DNA of 64,000 nucleotides. Source: Xanthobacter flavus (lineage in GTDB: Bacteria; Pseudomonadota; Alphaproteobacteria; Rhizobiales; Xanthobacteraceae). Every line of letters begins with the position of its first letter. Position 1 is the stretch's first letter. Under the pieces are notes generated by a model. The model saw only the letters and a program-made list of their open reading frames with translations, ran no database searches and was not told the DNA's origin. Where the stretch lies: the NCBI RefSeq assembly GCF_017875275.1, contig NZ_JAGGML010000001.1, positions 682,001 through 746,000 on the forward strand, written 5' to 3'. Of the stretch, positions 1-7,061 are shown one piece after another. Made by a program: the position numbers and the translations under genes.

Positions 1-134
1 CTCAACCGCGGCCATTCCTGCGCCGATGCCTGCGGGGCGGCAACCCGCGAACCACGAGACATCCATCGCCGAGCGATCAGAATCGCGGCGAAAAGCAGCC
101 CCACGATAACGAGGACAACACCACCCCCATCCAC
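1..134 (-). CDS. Possible small membrane protein, N-terminal part only, divergent from the element operon
   Basis: A leftward frame opens with GTG at 132-134 behind a purine-rich ribosome site (AAGGGGG about 8 bases upstream). It reads without a stop to the window edge. The predicted start is Val/Met-Asp-Gly-Gly-Gly followed by one hydrophobic segment of about 17 residues (VVLVIVGLLFAAILIA) and then a basic stretch (RRWMSRGSR), as in an N-out, positive-inside membrane anchor. It would be transcribed divergently from the rightward operon across the palindromic control region. No family is recognised. The call rests on frame, start signal and hydrophobicity alone, and the fragment is too short to be sure it is a gene. 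Confidence 0.3.
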   Translation of the reverse strand, partial: MDGGGVVLVIVGLLFAAILIARRWMSRGSRVAAPQASAQEWPRL

Positions 135-177
135 GGCCAGCCCCCTTTTCGGGCAAGCTAGGCCGCAGTTTCTACGC

Positions 178-244
178 CCGTCATGTAGACGCCGAATGAG
201 ATCAACACGAACCATGTTGACAGCATCAACACGTATCGTGTAGA
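178..244. promoter_or_regulatory. Tandem palindromic operators in the divergent control region of the element
   Basis: Two imperfect 19-bp palindromes lie head to tail: TCAACACGAACCATGTTGA at 202-220 and TCAACACGTATCGTGTAGA at 226-244. Both have 8-base arms around a 3-base centre, and their starts are 24 bp apart. A further half-site (CATGTAGA) lies at 182-189. Spacing of about two helical turns upstream of the first gene is what a repressor operator pair looks like. The binding protein is not identified in the window. Confidence 0.45.
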
Positions 245-272
245 CGTTGGCTCACCTTCACGGGAGCCACCC

Positions 273-644
273 ATGATCCCCCACCCGGACCAGTTGAACC
301 TCAAGGAGGCCGCAGACGCGCTCGGCACCCTTGCCGGCGTCGACGAGCTCGCCACCAAGCTCTCCCACCAAATCCAGCGCATCGCCCAGCTTGTCGAGTT
401 TCGCTTGCCCGGCGTCGCACAGGCCTTAGTGGAGGAGCCGCAGAGCGAAGCGGCCACCATCGCCCTCGCACGCGTTCAGGTGGAGGCCGCTGACAGGGCC
501 GCCGAGATCTGCGCCGCTATCGAGTTGCTGACCGCCCGTCTGGCCAAGGCCGGCCCGGCGCTCCATCAGGTGCTCGATGCGGCCGAGGAAGCCGAGTTCG
601 AAGCGCAGAAGGCCGCGGCCATTGCCGCCGGCTTTGACTCTTGA
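273..644 (+). CDS. Hypothetical protein, first gene of the element operon
   Basis: A 123-residue, Ala/Glu-rich, predicted mostly helical protein without membrane segments or cysteines. The ATG at 273 has a GGGAG ribosome site 8 bases upstream. It begins directly after the tandem operator palindromes and is followed 10 bases later by the next gene, so it should be the promoter-proximal gene of the rightward operon. The composition (many Ala-Glu-Ala segments in residues 55-120) suggests a coiled coil or helical bundle. I do not recognise a family. Its position is consistent with a small early phage regulator or DNA-metabolism accessory, but that is inference from place only. Confidence 0.6.
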   Translation: MIPHPDQLNLKEAADALGTLAGVDELATKLSHQIQRIAQLVEFRLPGVAQALVEEPQSEAATIALARVQVEAADRAAEICAAIELLTARLAKAGPALHQVLDAAEEAEFEAQKAAAIAAGFDS

Positions 645-654
645 AGTCCGCGCA

Positions 655-1122
655 ATGACCGCGCCCCTCTCCAATTCCAACCCCCGCGCCGTCTTCCCGG
701 CGCCCTGCCCCTTCGGGCCCGGCGACATCGTGCGCTGCGTGAACCTCGCCGGCTCCGGCGCGCCGCTGCCGCTTACCGTCGGCAACATCTACACCGTCGC
801 CGCCGTCAAGGAGGCCGAAAGCCTCGACGCCGCCCTCGGGCAGGAAGCGCCGCTCGTCTATCTCCGCGGTTACGAACGGTCGTTCCTCGCGGTGCGCTTC
901 GAGCTCGTCATCAAGGCCCCGGCCAATGACCAGCCGTGCGAGGCCGTCGCCATTCCCGCCCGCATGGCGCGGGTGTTCCGCGAATGCTTCGAGGCCCACG
1001 GCGCCTGCGACGTGCACGACCTCGCCCGCGCCGGCTTCACCGCCGCGCAGATCACCGAATATGCCGACGAGGCCCGCCGCATCGCCGGCCCCGTCGACCC
1101 CGACTGCGGCGAGGTGGCGTGA
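655..1122 (+). CDS. Hypothetical element protein
   Basis: A 155-residue protein. I chose the ATG at 655 rather than the upstream in-frame ATG at 577, because the latter would overlap the preceding gene by 68 bases and add an Arg/Pro-rich leader that looks like out-of-frame shadow. Residues about 20-85 (FGPGDIVRCVNL, VGNIYTV, YLRGYERSFLAVRFELV) look like a small beta-barrel of the kind seen in phage proteins annotated as KOW/SH3-like. The C-terminal 60 residues are helical (VFRECFEAHGA...ITEYADEARRIAG). The stop overlaps the next start (TGATG), so translation is probably coupled. No function is assigned. Confidence 0.6.
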   Translation: MTAPLSNSNPRAVFPAPCPFGPGDIVRCVNLAGSGAPLPLTVGNIYTVAAVKEAESLDAALGQEAPLVYLRGYERSFLAVRFELVIKAPANDQPCEAVAIPARMARVFRECFEAHGACDVHDLARAGFTAAQITEYADEARRIAGPVDPDCGEVA

Positions 1123-1466
1123 TGCTCGGCATCGGCTCCGCCCTTTCCGCGCTCGCCGCGCGCTTCAACGGGCTCTCCGGGCCCGAAGTGAAGGCCATGG
1201 TGCGGGCCGCCGCCGAGAGCCGCACGCGCACAACGGTTTTGCGCGGCGGCGGCGCAGGCGGTGGCGGCCCCAAGATGCGCCGGGCGGTCTATCACGACCG
1301 CTCCCGCTACACCGGCGCCATGCTGCGCGCCATCCGCGCCGAGCGCGGCTGCGGCCGCCCGCCCAAGGTGCTCGCCGCCCGGCGGGCCAGGCGCGAGATG
1401 CTGGCGGAGCTTCGCGCGGAGGCTGATCTGCGCGCCGCCCACACCAGTCACAAGGCGGGCGCCTGA
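1122..1466 (+). CDS. Hypothetical basic protein
   Basis: A 114-residue, strongly basic protein. The start at 1122 overlaps the previous stop and the end overlaps the next ATG at 1466, which is typical of a compact phage operon. It has a Gly-rich linker around residues 42-50 and an Arg-rich C-terminal half (RAERGCGRPP, RRARREMLAEL). The basic tail could bind nucleic acid. No family or catalytic motif is recognised. Confidence 0.5.
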   Translation: MLGIGSALSALAARFNGLSGPEVKAMVRAAAESRTRTTVLRGGGAGGGGPKMRRAVYHDRSRYTGAMLRAIRAERGCGRPPKVLAARRARREMLAELRAEADLRAAHTSHKAGA

Positions 1467-1795
1467 TGGGCCGCCTCCTCCCCTTCTCCCTTCCCAAGCG
1501 GCGGTCGCGGGGCCGCGCGCGGGAGGCATCGGCGGAAACGCACGCCGATGCCGTGGCGGCGCCGGCCGAAGCCATCGCCCCCGGTCCGGCCGGTGCCGCC
1601 ACTTATTTTGAGCTGAAGGCCGAGCGCGCCGCGCGCATGGCCCCGGCCCGCGCCCGCACCGGCTCCGACCTCATCGGCGCGGCCGGCGCCCTCGCCACGG
1701 CGGCAAGTGTGCTCACGCTCACCGCCGCCTGTCTGCCCGCCAGCCTCGCCCTCGCCTTCATGGTGCGGGTGGGGCGCCAGCCAAAGGGGAGGTGA
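1466..1795 (+). CDS. Hypothetical small membrane protein
   Basis: A 109-residue protein with a basic N-terminus (RRSRGRAREAS) and an Ala-rich middle. A hydrophobic C-terminal segment at about residues 70-100 (IGAAGALATAASVLTLTAACL, then LALAFMVRV) could form one or two membrane helices. It overlaps the preceding gene by one base and is followed 2 bases later by the next ATG. No homologous family is recognised. It is kept as a gene because of the unbroken translational coupling on both sides. Confidence 0.45.
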   Translation: MGRLLPFSLPKRRSRGRAREASAETHADAVAAPAEAIAPGPAGAATYFELKAERAARMAPARARTGSDLIGAAGALATAASVLTLTAACLPASLALAFMVRVGRQPKGR

Positions 1796-1797
1796 CG

Positions 1798-2124
1798 ATG
1801 GGCACACTCATCACCTGGTGCCCGGGCGGCACCGGCCCCGGCGCGATTGCCAAGGTGGTGTGGGGCATCTCGCAGGGGCTACTCGAGGCCGCAACGCTGG
1901 GTCATCGCGAAGTGGCCGGCAATCTGGGCATGGCCCTCATCAACATGCGCGTCGGTGAGCCGCGCTGCACCCCGGCGATGGATCGCGTCATCGACCACGC
2001 GCTCGCCGCCGCAAACCGCCGCCTCGACGCTGCGCCAGAGGCCGAAACCCCGGCTGCGCCTGTGATCCCCCTGCGCCGCTGGCGCTTTGAACCCATCCAG
2101 CCCGACGACGGAGAGGTGGCATGA
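1798..2124 (+). CDS. Hypothetical protein
   Basis: A 108-residue protein. The ATG at 1798 follows a GGGGAGGTG ribosome site. A GTG six bases earlier is in frame but sits inside that site. The first 45 residues (LITWCPGGTGPGAIAKVVWG, then a Leu/Ala-rich helix) are followed by a segment predicted helical up to about residue 75 (MDRVIDHALAAANRRL) and a Pro-rich tail. The stop overlaps the next start by 4 bases (ATGAG). No recognised domain and no function is claimed. Confidence 0.5.
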   Translation: MGTLITWCPGGTGPGAIAKVVWGISQGLLEAATLGHREVAGNLGMALINMRVGEPRCTPAMDRVIDHALAAANRRLDAAPEAETPAAPVIPLRRWRFEPIQPDDGEVA

Positions 2125-2750
2125 GCAAGTCCATCCCGCTCACCAACATGATGCGCGACCGGTTCATCACCGACTTGCTCGGCCATCGCTATGCCGACGA
2201 GATCGCGGCACTGGAAGGCGAGGCCGCTGCCTTCGCCCTCGCCATCTACAACGACATCTACAAGTCCGCGCAGCGCGCGGCCATGGCGGACCTACCCGCC
2301 GGCTGGATGCCCGAAGTCACCAGTGTTGCCATCCAGTTCGGCGACAGCAGCGGCTACACCCGCCTGTCGTTCGACGGCACGCACACCTATCACGGCGAAT
2401 GGAGCGGCTTGCGCAAGAAGTCGGATGCCAAGCCCGCGACGATGCGCATGGCGCATAAGCACACGACAGGCTGCGCCAAGGTTTATGCGCCGGAGCATCG
2501 CTTCACCGCCACGTTCCGGAGCATCGAAGAGCGCAAGAAAGATCTGGCCGAGCGGGTGCGGGACTCCCGCACGCAGATCAAGGCCGTGGTCTATGCGGTC
2601 TCCTCCACCAAGATGCTGCGCGATCGCTGGCCGGAGGCCTCCGCTTTCGTTGCCCGCCTTGAGCGGGACGTGCCGCCGCGCCTGCCGTCGGTGCCTCTGT
2701 CGAGCCTGAACGCCAGCCTCGGCCTGCCGCCGGCGGAGGTGCGGCCATGA
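2121..2750 (+). CDS. Nmad5-like protein (nucleotide-modification-associated domain 5)
   Basis: A 209-residue protein. The layout matches what I recall of the Nmad5 family found in phages. It has an N-terminal LTNMMRDRFITDLL segment, a helical region, a beta segment (GWMPEVTSVAIQFGD), then an AKVYAPEHRF segment, a charged helix (ERKKDLAERVRDSRTQIKAV) and an SSTKMLRDRWPEASAFV motif near the end. Nmad domains were defined by their association with phage base-modification enzymes. The molecular function of Nmad5 is not established as far as I know. The assignment is from memory of the family pattern and needs a profile search. It is coupled to its neighbours by 4-base overlaps and precedes an HD phosphohydrolase by one gene, which would fit a nucleotide-metabolism role. 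Confidence 0.5.
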   Translation: MSKSIPLTNMMRDRFITDLLGHRYADEIAALEGEAAAFALAIYNDIYKSAQRAAMADLPAGWMPEVTSVAIQFGDSSGYTRLSFDGTHTYHGEWSGLRKKSDAKPATMRMAHKHTTGCAKVYAPEHRFTATFRSIEERKKDLAERVRDSRTQIKAVVYAVSSTKMLRDRWPEASAFVARLERDVPPRLPSVPLSSLNASLGLPPAEVRP

Positions 2751-3091
2751 GCGCGCCCGATCTCACCCCGGAAGAAGCCGACGCCCTGAAAAGCATGGGC
2801 ATCGATGTGATCCGCGCCATGAACGTGGCGATGCAGAGCATTCGCACTGCGACCGAGATGCATCCAAGCCTCATGATGCAAGCGTCCATCGCCGATTTCG
2901 TGTCCAGCATGGCCGGCGGCTTGGCCGCCCGCGCAGAGTTCATCGCCACGAACGCGGGCTGCAGCCGGAAGGATGTGGTCACGCTCTGCTCGGGCGCCTT
3001 CCAGCACGGGCGCAGCCTTGCCTGGGCGCAGGCCGAAGCGGCAGGCGACATCATCCAGACCAACGCCCCCACCACGGGAGCGGCGCAATGA
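2747..3091 (+). CDS. Hypothetical protein
   Basis: A 114-residue, all-helical-looking protein (LTPEEADALKSMGIDVIRAM, then SIADFVSSMAGGLAARAEF) with single cysteines at about residues 76 and 87 (GCSRKD, TLCSGAF). It overlaps the genes before and after by 4 bases. No domain is recognised. It sits between the Nmad5-like protein and the HD phosphohydrolase. Confidence 0.5.
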   Translation: MSAPDLTPEEADALKSMGIDVIRAMNVAMQSIRTATEMHPSLMMQASIADFVSSMAGGLAARAEFIATNAGCSRKDVVTLCSGAFQHGRSLAWAQAEAAGDIIQTNAPTTGAAQ

Positions 3092-3768
3092 GCGACATCT
3101 GGATGCAGACGGGCACCGGCCGCGCGTTCGACCTCATGGCGCCCGCGGCGGAGATGGTGGATCTGGAGCACGACGTGGCCGAGGCCCTCGCCCGCGAGCC
3201 GCGTTTCGGCGGGCATGTGCGCTCCGGCCCCTACAGCGTGGCGCAGCACTGCGTGCTCGGCGCCGACGCCATCATCGCCGAGACCGGCTCCATCGAGACG
3301 GCCCGCGCCTTCCTGCTGCACGACGCGAAGGAAGCCTACATCAAGGACCAGATGACGCCGCTCAAGCAGGCGTTCGCGGCGCATGTCGGGCTTGTTTTTG
3401 CGTCGGAGATCGGCGGCGGCAAGGCGGCGAAGGAGAATGCCCAGCTCACGGGCGAACTCATCTTCCGCCGCGCCCTGGCGGAGTTGGAATTCAAGATCGA
3501 CGCGGCCATCCACGCCGCCGCCGGCCACCCGTGGCCCCTCCCGCCCGACATTGCCGCGCGCGTCCACCTCTGGGATCTCGCCATGCTCGCCGCCGAGCGG
3601 CGCGACATGCTCTGCAAGCCGCCCAAGCCCTGGCACGCCAGCGTCGAACGCGTGCCCCCGCCCCGCCGTCTCGGCCGCATCACGGTGTGGCCGTGGCCTA
3701 AGGCCGCCGACGAATGGCGCGCCCGCCTTCACACGCTGTTCCCCCACCTCGCCGCCAACGCGGCCTGA
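3088..3768 (+). CDS. HD-domain phosphohydrolase (YfbR / 5'-nucleotidase-like)
   Basis: A 226-residue soluble protein. It has the HD-superfamily metal-binding pattern: H54 in SVAQHCVLGA, the H78-D79 pair in FLLHDAKEAY with Glu82 following, and a distal Asp at about residue 135 (KIDAAIH). The N-terminal TGTGRAFDLMAP segment followed by 'YSVAQHC' is typical of phage-borne relatives of YfbR, a dNMP 5'-nucleotidase. Known members hydrolyse nucleoside monophosphates with a divalent metal, and phage copies are thought to adjust the nucleotide pool or support base modification. The specific substrate here is inference. The start overlaps the upstream stop by 4 bases. Confidence 0.75.
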   Translation: MSDIWMQTGTGRAFDLMAPAAEMVDLEHDVAEALAREPRFGGHVRSGPYSVAQHCVLGADAIIAETGSIETARAFLLHDAKEAYIKDQMTPLKQAFAAHVGLVFASEIGGGKAAKENAQLTGELIFRRALAELEFKIDAAIHAAAGHPWPLPPDIAARVHLWDLAMLAAERRDMLCKPPKPWHASVERVPPPRRLGRITVWPWPKAADEWRARLHTLFPHLAANAA

Positions 3769-3782
3769 AGGAGCCCGAACCC

Positions 3783-4130
3783 ATGCAACGCATCCGCGAT
3801 GCGCAGACCATCCTCGGCACGCTGGAAGACGGCGAACTGGCCAAGGAACTGTCGTTTCAGATCACCGACTCGCTGCGCCAGCTCAAGGAGCAGTGCGGCA
3901 ACCGCCCGAAGGTGAAGGCCAAGGGCAAGGTGACGCTCACCATCAACCTCGAAGTGCAGGATGGGTCGGTCACCATCGACTGCGAGGTGGCGGCCAAGGT
4001 GCCGAAGCCGCCCCGCGCATCGACCTTCCTGTGGGTGCTCGAAGACGGCTCCCTCTCCACCGAGCACCCCAAGCAGATGGACATGTTCGGCGGCCCGAAG
4101 CCGGTCGCCAGCTCGGCCATCAACGCCTGA
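3783..4130 (+). CDS. Hypothetical phage protein upstream of the DUF2303 gene
   Basis: A 115-residue protein starting at ATG 3783 behind a GAAGGAGCC ribosome site. A longer frame from 3714 would overlap the HD gene by 55 bases and is unlikely. Residues 1-40 are helical (DAQTILGTLEDGELAKELSF). Residues 45-75 alternate as beta strands (KGKVTLTINLEV, VTIDCEVAAKV). The last part ends in a short MDMFGGPKPV segment. I recall similar proteins beside DUF2303 genes in proteobacterial prophages, without a known function. Confidence 0.55.
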   Translation: MQRIRDAQTILGTLEDGELAKELSFQITDSLRQLKEQCGNRPKVKAKGKVTLTINLEVQDGSVTIDCEVAAKVPKPPRASTFLWVLEDGSLSTEHPKQMDMFGGPKPVASSAINA

Positions 4131-4175
4131 GCCGCCGCGCGGCTCGCCCTCTCCCCTCCGAAGAAAGGTTAGACC

Positions 4176-5129
4176 ATGGCCGAGAAAACCACCCCGCCGC
4201 CCGCGACGCTGCTCGCCGAAAGCATCGGCATGCCGCCCGTCGCCCCCGGCTTCGATGCCAAGTACATCGCCGAGCTGGGCGCCAAGGTCGCCGAGCCCAC
4301 CTCCGGCATCATCACCCTCGACCCCAAGATCCATGTCGGCCTTCCGCCGGAACTCCCCATTGTGTGGGACCCGCGCAAGGGTGAGTTCATGGCGGTCAAG
4401 AGCTACGCGGAGCAGTTCCGCCTCAAGCCCGCCCGCAAGGTCGGCACGGCCAAGGCGCTCACGCTGGAAAGCTTCATCGCCCTCGCCAACCGGCACAAGA
4501 CCGAGCACACGGCCGTGTTCGCCGATACCTCGTGGCACAAGCCCGGCTTCACCGCCGTCATCGACTATCACGACAACACCTCGGGCGGCCCGGCCGACAA
4601 CGGCAAGCACCGCATCCAATACGACTTCCCGCTCTCCGAGGAGTGGAAGGCGTGGGTGAAGCTGGATGGCGAACCCATGAGCCAGGTGGATTTCGCGGCT
4701 TTCCTCGAAGATCACATCCAGGAGCTGTGCAGCCCCACGGAGGCCGAGAAGAACACGCTGGAGCGCGATTTCGTCACCACGGTCGCGACGCCGGCGGAGG
4801 TGGTGCAGCTCTCCCGCGGCCTGCAGGTGCATATTGCGAGCCAGGTGAAGAACGCCCACACGCTCCAGACGGGCGCCGGCCAGATCCAATGGCAGGAGGA
4901 GCACCAGACGGCGGACGGCAAGCCGCTCACCGTGCCCGGCATCTTCCTCCTCAACATCGCGCCATTCTTCATGGGCGAGCCGGTGCGCATTCCCGTGCGC
5001 CTGCGCTATCGCGTCTCCGGCAAGATCACCTGGTTCTACCAGATATTCCGGCCCGACTTCTTCGTGACCGAGCGGTGTGCGCGACGACCTCGACAAGGTG
5101 CGGCAGGAAACCAGCCTGCCCGCCTTTGA
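4176..5129 (+). CDS. DUF2303 (YfdQ-type) phage protein with a C-terminal frameshift
   Basis: A 317-residue protein as read, starting behind GAAGAAAGG. The core (residues 50-295, with YAEQFRLKPARKVGTAKALT, IDYHDN, PLSEEWKAW and an RLRYRVSGKITWFYQ segment) matches the DUF2303 family, whose E. coli prophage member is YfdQ. The function is unknown. After FVTER the frame runs into an Arg-rich tail unlike the family. Removing one base (T at about 5076) restores an ending with VRDDLDKVRQE and LPAFEGAPEMAA, which I recognise as the usual family C-terminus and which would stop at 5152-5154, just before the next gene. Either the gene carries a real one-base insertion or the assembly has an error. Confidence 0.75.
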   Translation: MAEKTTPPPATLLAESIGMPPVAPGFDAKYIAELGAKVAEPTSGIITLDPKIHVGLPPELPIVWDPRKGEFMAVKSYAEQFRLKPARKVGTAKALTLESFIALANRHKTEHTAVFADTSWHKPGFTAVIDYHDNTSGGPADNGKHRIQYDFPLSEEWKAWVKLDGEPMSQVDFAAFLEDHIQELCSPTEAEKNTLERDFVTTVATPAEVVQLSRGLQVHIASQVKNAHTLQTGAGQIQWQEEHQTADGKPLTVPGIFLLNIAPFFMGEPVRIPVRLRYRVSGKITWFYQIFRPDFFVTERCARRPRQGAAGNQPARL

Positions 5130-5158
5130 GGGCGCGCCCGAGATGGCGGCCTGACGCC

Positions 5159-5422
5159 ATGACCCGCGCCGCCGGCATCTCCCGGATCGCACATCTTGAA
5201 CGGCGCCGCCGGGAGATGGCGGCGGCCTATGTGAAGGCGACGCGCCGGCATGCCCCGCGCGCCGCCCTCGCCCAGAAGCTGGTGCGCGCCACCTGCGACG
5301 CGCTGCGCGCGGAAATCCGCGACGAGCGTGTGGCGGCCAAGGCGCGGCTTGCGCCGGGCATGCCGGACCTATTCGCCGCGCCCGACGAGGCAAGCGCTGA
5401 CGAACGAAAGGCTGCGGCATGA
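5159..5422 (+). CDS. Hypothetical small basic protein
   Basis: An 87-residue, helical, Arg/Ala-rich protein (RIAHLERRRREMAAAYVKAT). The ATG at 5159 lies 4 bases after the stop that the repaired DUF2303 frame would use (5152-5154), which supports both calls. It overlaps the next start by 4 bases (ATGA). No family is recognised. Confidence 0.5.
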   Translation: MTRAAGISRIAHLERRRREMAAAYVKATRRHAPRAALAQKLVRATCDALRAEIRDERVAAKARLAPGMPDLFAAPDEASADERKAAA

Positions 5423-5742
5423 CCGACGACATCGGCCTCGCCTTCGAGCGGATTCGCGCGCTCCAGAGCGTCACCTTTCCGGTGGCCCATCCACACAAGC
5501 GGTTCGCATGGCAGATGGACTATGCCCAGCCCGCGACCATCACGCCGGCTCAGGTGCGCCACGTGACGTATCTCGCCTGGCGCTACCGGCGGCAGATGCC
5601 GGCACACCTCGTGCCGCCCGCCGACCCCTATGCCGGTGACCCGATGCATGTGGCGCAACCGCCTGCGGAGGAGGTGCCGCCGCTGCCGGAGCCGCTGGCG
5701 CCGGAACCCGATCTCTTCTCCCGCCTAAGGACCGTCCGATGA
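5419..5742 (+). CDS. Hypothetical protein
   Basis: A 107-residue protein with a globular N-terminal 65 residues (FERIRALQSVTFPVAHPHKR, then ITPAQVRHVTYLAWRYRRQM) and a Pro/Glu-rich C-terminal tail that ends PDLFSRLRTVR. Coupled by 4-base overlaps to the preceding gene and to dnaN. The tail's DLF motif resembles the hydrophobic end of a clamp-binding peptide, and the next gene is a sliding clamp. That resemblance is only suggestive. Confidence 0.5.
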   Translation: MTDDIGLAFERIRALQSVTFPVAHPHKRFAWQMDYAQPATITPAQVRHVTYLAWRYRRQMPAHLVPPADPYAGDPMHVAQPPAEEVPPLPEPLAPEPDLFSRLRTVR

Positions 5743-6863
5743 AACTCACCATCAGCCGCGACGCGCTGGCCGCCGCCCTGGACCGCGTCGGCCGCGTGGT
5801 CGAGACCCGGAACACCGTCGCGATCCTCTCCAACGTCCGGCTTTCCGCCCATAACGGCACGGTTGCCGTCACCGGCACGGACCTCGATATGGAGGCCATC
5901 AGCACGGCCGAGGCGGAGGTGGCCGCCGCCGGCGCGACCACGCTTCCGGCGAAGATGGCGTCGGACTTCGTGCGCAAGCTGCCGGCCGGCGCCAAGGTGG
6001 AGCTTTCGGACGACGGCGAGCGCGGCAAGCTCACCATCAGGAGCGGGCGCAGCCGCATCAGCGTGAACACCCTGCCCTCCGGCGACTTCCCGAATCTGTC
6101 GACCGGCGAATTCTCCAACAGCTTCGCGCTCCCGGCGTCCGCCCTCTTGAACATGCTGGACCGCGTGGACTTTGCCATCTCCAGCGAGGAGACGCGGTAT
6201 TATCTCAACGGGATTTACCTGCACCTCGCCCAGGCCGAGGACGGCCCGGCCCTACGCGTCGTGGCCACCGACGGCCACCGGCTGGCGCAGCACCAGGTGC
6301 AGGCGCCGCAGGGCAGCGAGGACCTGCCGGGCGTCATCGTGCCGCGCAAGGCGGTAAGCGAGATCGGCCGCCTGCTCAAGCCGTTGGGCGAGGAGAGCGT
6401 GCGGCTGGAAGTGAGCACCACCAAGCTGCGGCTGACGGCGGGCGTCACCACGCTCACCACCAAGCTCATCGACGGCACCTTCCCGGACTATGGCCGCGTC
6501 GTGCCCTCCGGCAACGACAAGCTGGCGACGCTCGACAAGGAGGCGCTCGGCGAGGCCGTCGCCCGCGTCTCCACTGTTTCCAGCGAGCGCGGGCGGGCGG
6601 TGCGGTTCCGTTTCGATGGCGGCATGCTGACGCTCTCCGTCACCAATCCCGACACAGGCGACGCGACCGACGAGCTCGAAGCCACATATGACGCCGAGCC
6701 GCTCGATATCGGCTTCAACGCCTCCTATGTGGCCGACATCCTCGCCGCCGTGCCCGGCGCGAAGGTGACGATGGCCATGGCCGACCCCGGCTCGCCGTGC
6801 CTCATCATCCCCGAGGCGGAGGGCACCGGCTCCCTCTTCGTCCTCATGCCGATGCGGGTGTGA
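5739..6863 (+). CDS. dnaN: DNA polymerase III beta subunit (sliding clamp), element-borne copy
   Basis: A 374-residue full-length beta clamp made of three repeats of the clamp fold. It starts MKLTISRDALAAALDRV and has typical segments such as VVETRNTVAILSNVRL, a GSRI-like RSRISVNTLPSGDFPNL segment, YYLNGIYLH in domain 2, VATDGHRLA, and the usual C-terminal PMRV. The clamp encircles DNA and tethers polymerases. A host chromosome normally encodes dnaN beside dnaA. Here it lies in a run of element genes with 4-base overlap to the upstream gene, so I read it as a phage-carried paralogue that would load the host or phage replication machinery on element DNA. The family call is firm. The phage role is inference. 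Confidence 0.93.
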   Translation: MKLTISRDALAAALDRVGRVVETRNTVAILSNVRLSAHNGTVAVTGTDLDMEAISTAEAEVAAAGATTLPAKMASDFVRKLPAGAKVELSDDGERGKLTIRSGRSRISVNTLPSGDFPNLSTGEFSNSFALPASALLNMLDRVDFAISSEETRYYLNGIYLHLAQAEDGPALRVVATDGHRLAQHQVQAPQGSEDLPGVIVPRKAVSEIGRLLKPLGEESVRLEVSTTKLRLTAGVTTLTTKLIDGTFPDYGRVVPSGNDKLATLDKEALGEAVARVSTVSSERGRAVRFRFDGGMLTLSVTNPDTGDATDELEATYDAEPLDIGFNASYVADILAAVPGAKVTMAMADPGSPCLIIPEAEGTGSLFVLMPMRV

Positions 6864-7061
6864 GCGATGCACACCCCCGGTATCAGCCGGCTCATGAGCC
6901 AAACTGCCACCTTCGGCAATTTGGCTCGCCTGTATACAGAGCTCGTCGAGAATGAAAGTCGGTGGCTACCCAGCAGCACCGCCGACGCCCATCCGACGGG
7001 GGCAAGCTCTAATGCTCAAGCCTGCTTCGGGTGGCGCAATGACCTCATTGCAGCAGCCGCC

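Noticed and set aside
3729-5498. A 589-codon leftward frame
   Set aside because: It is antisense to four overlapping rightward genes with clear start signals and, for DUF2303, a recognised family.
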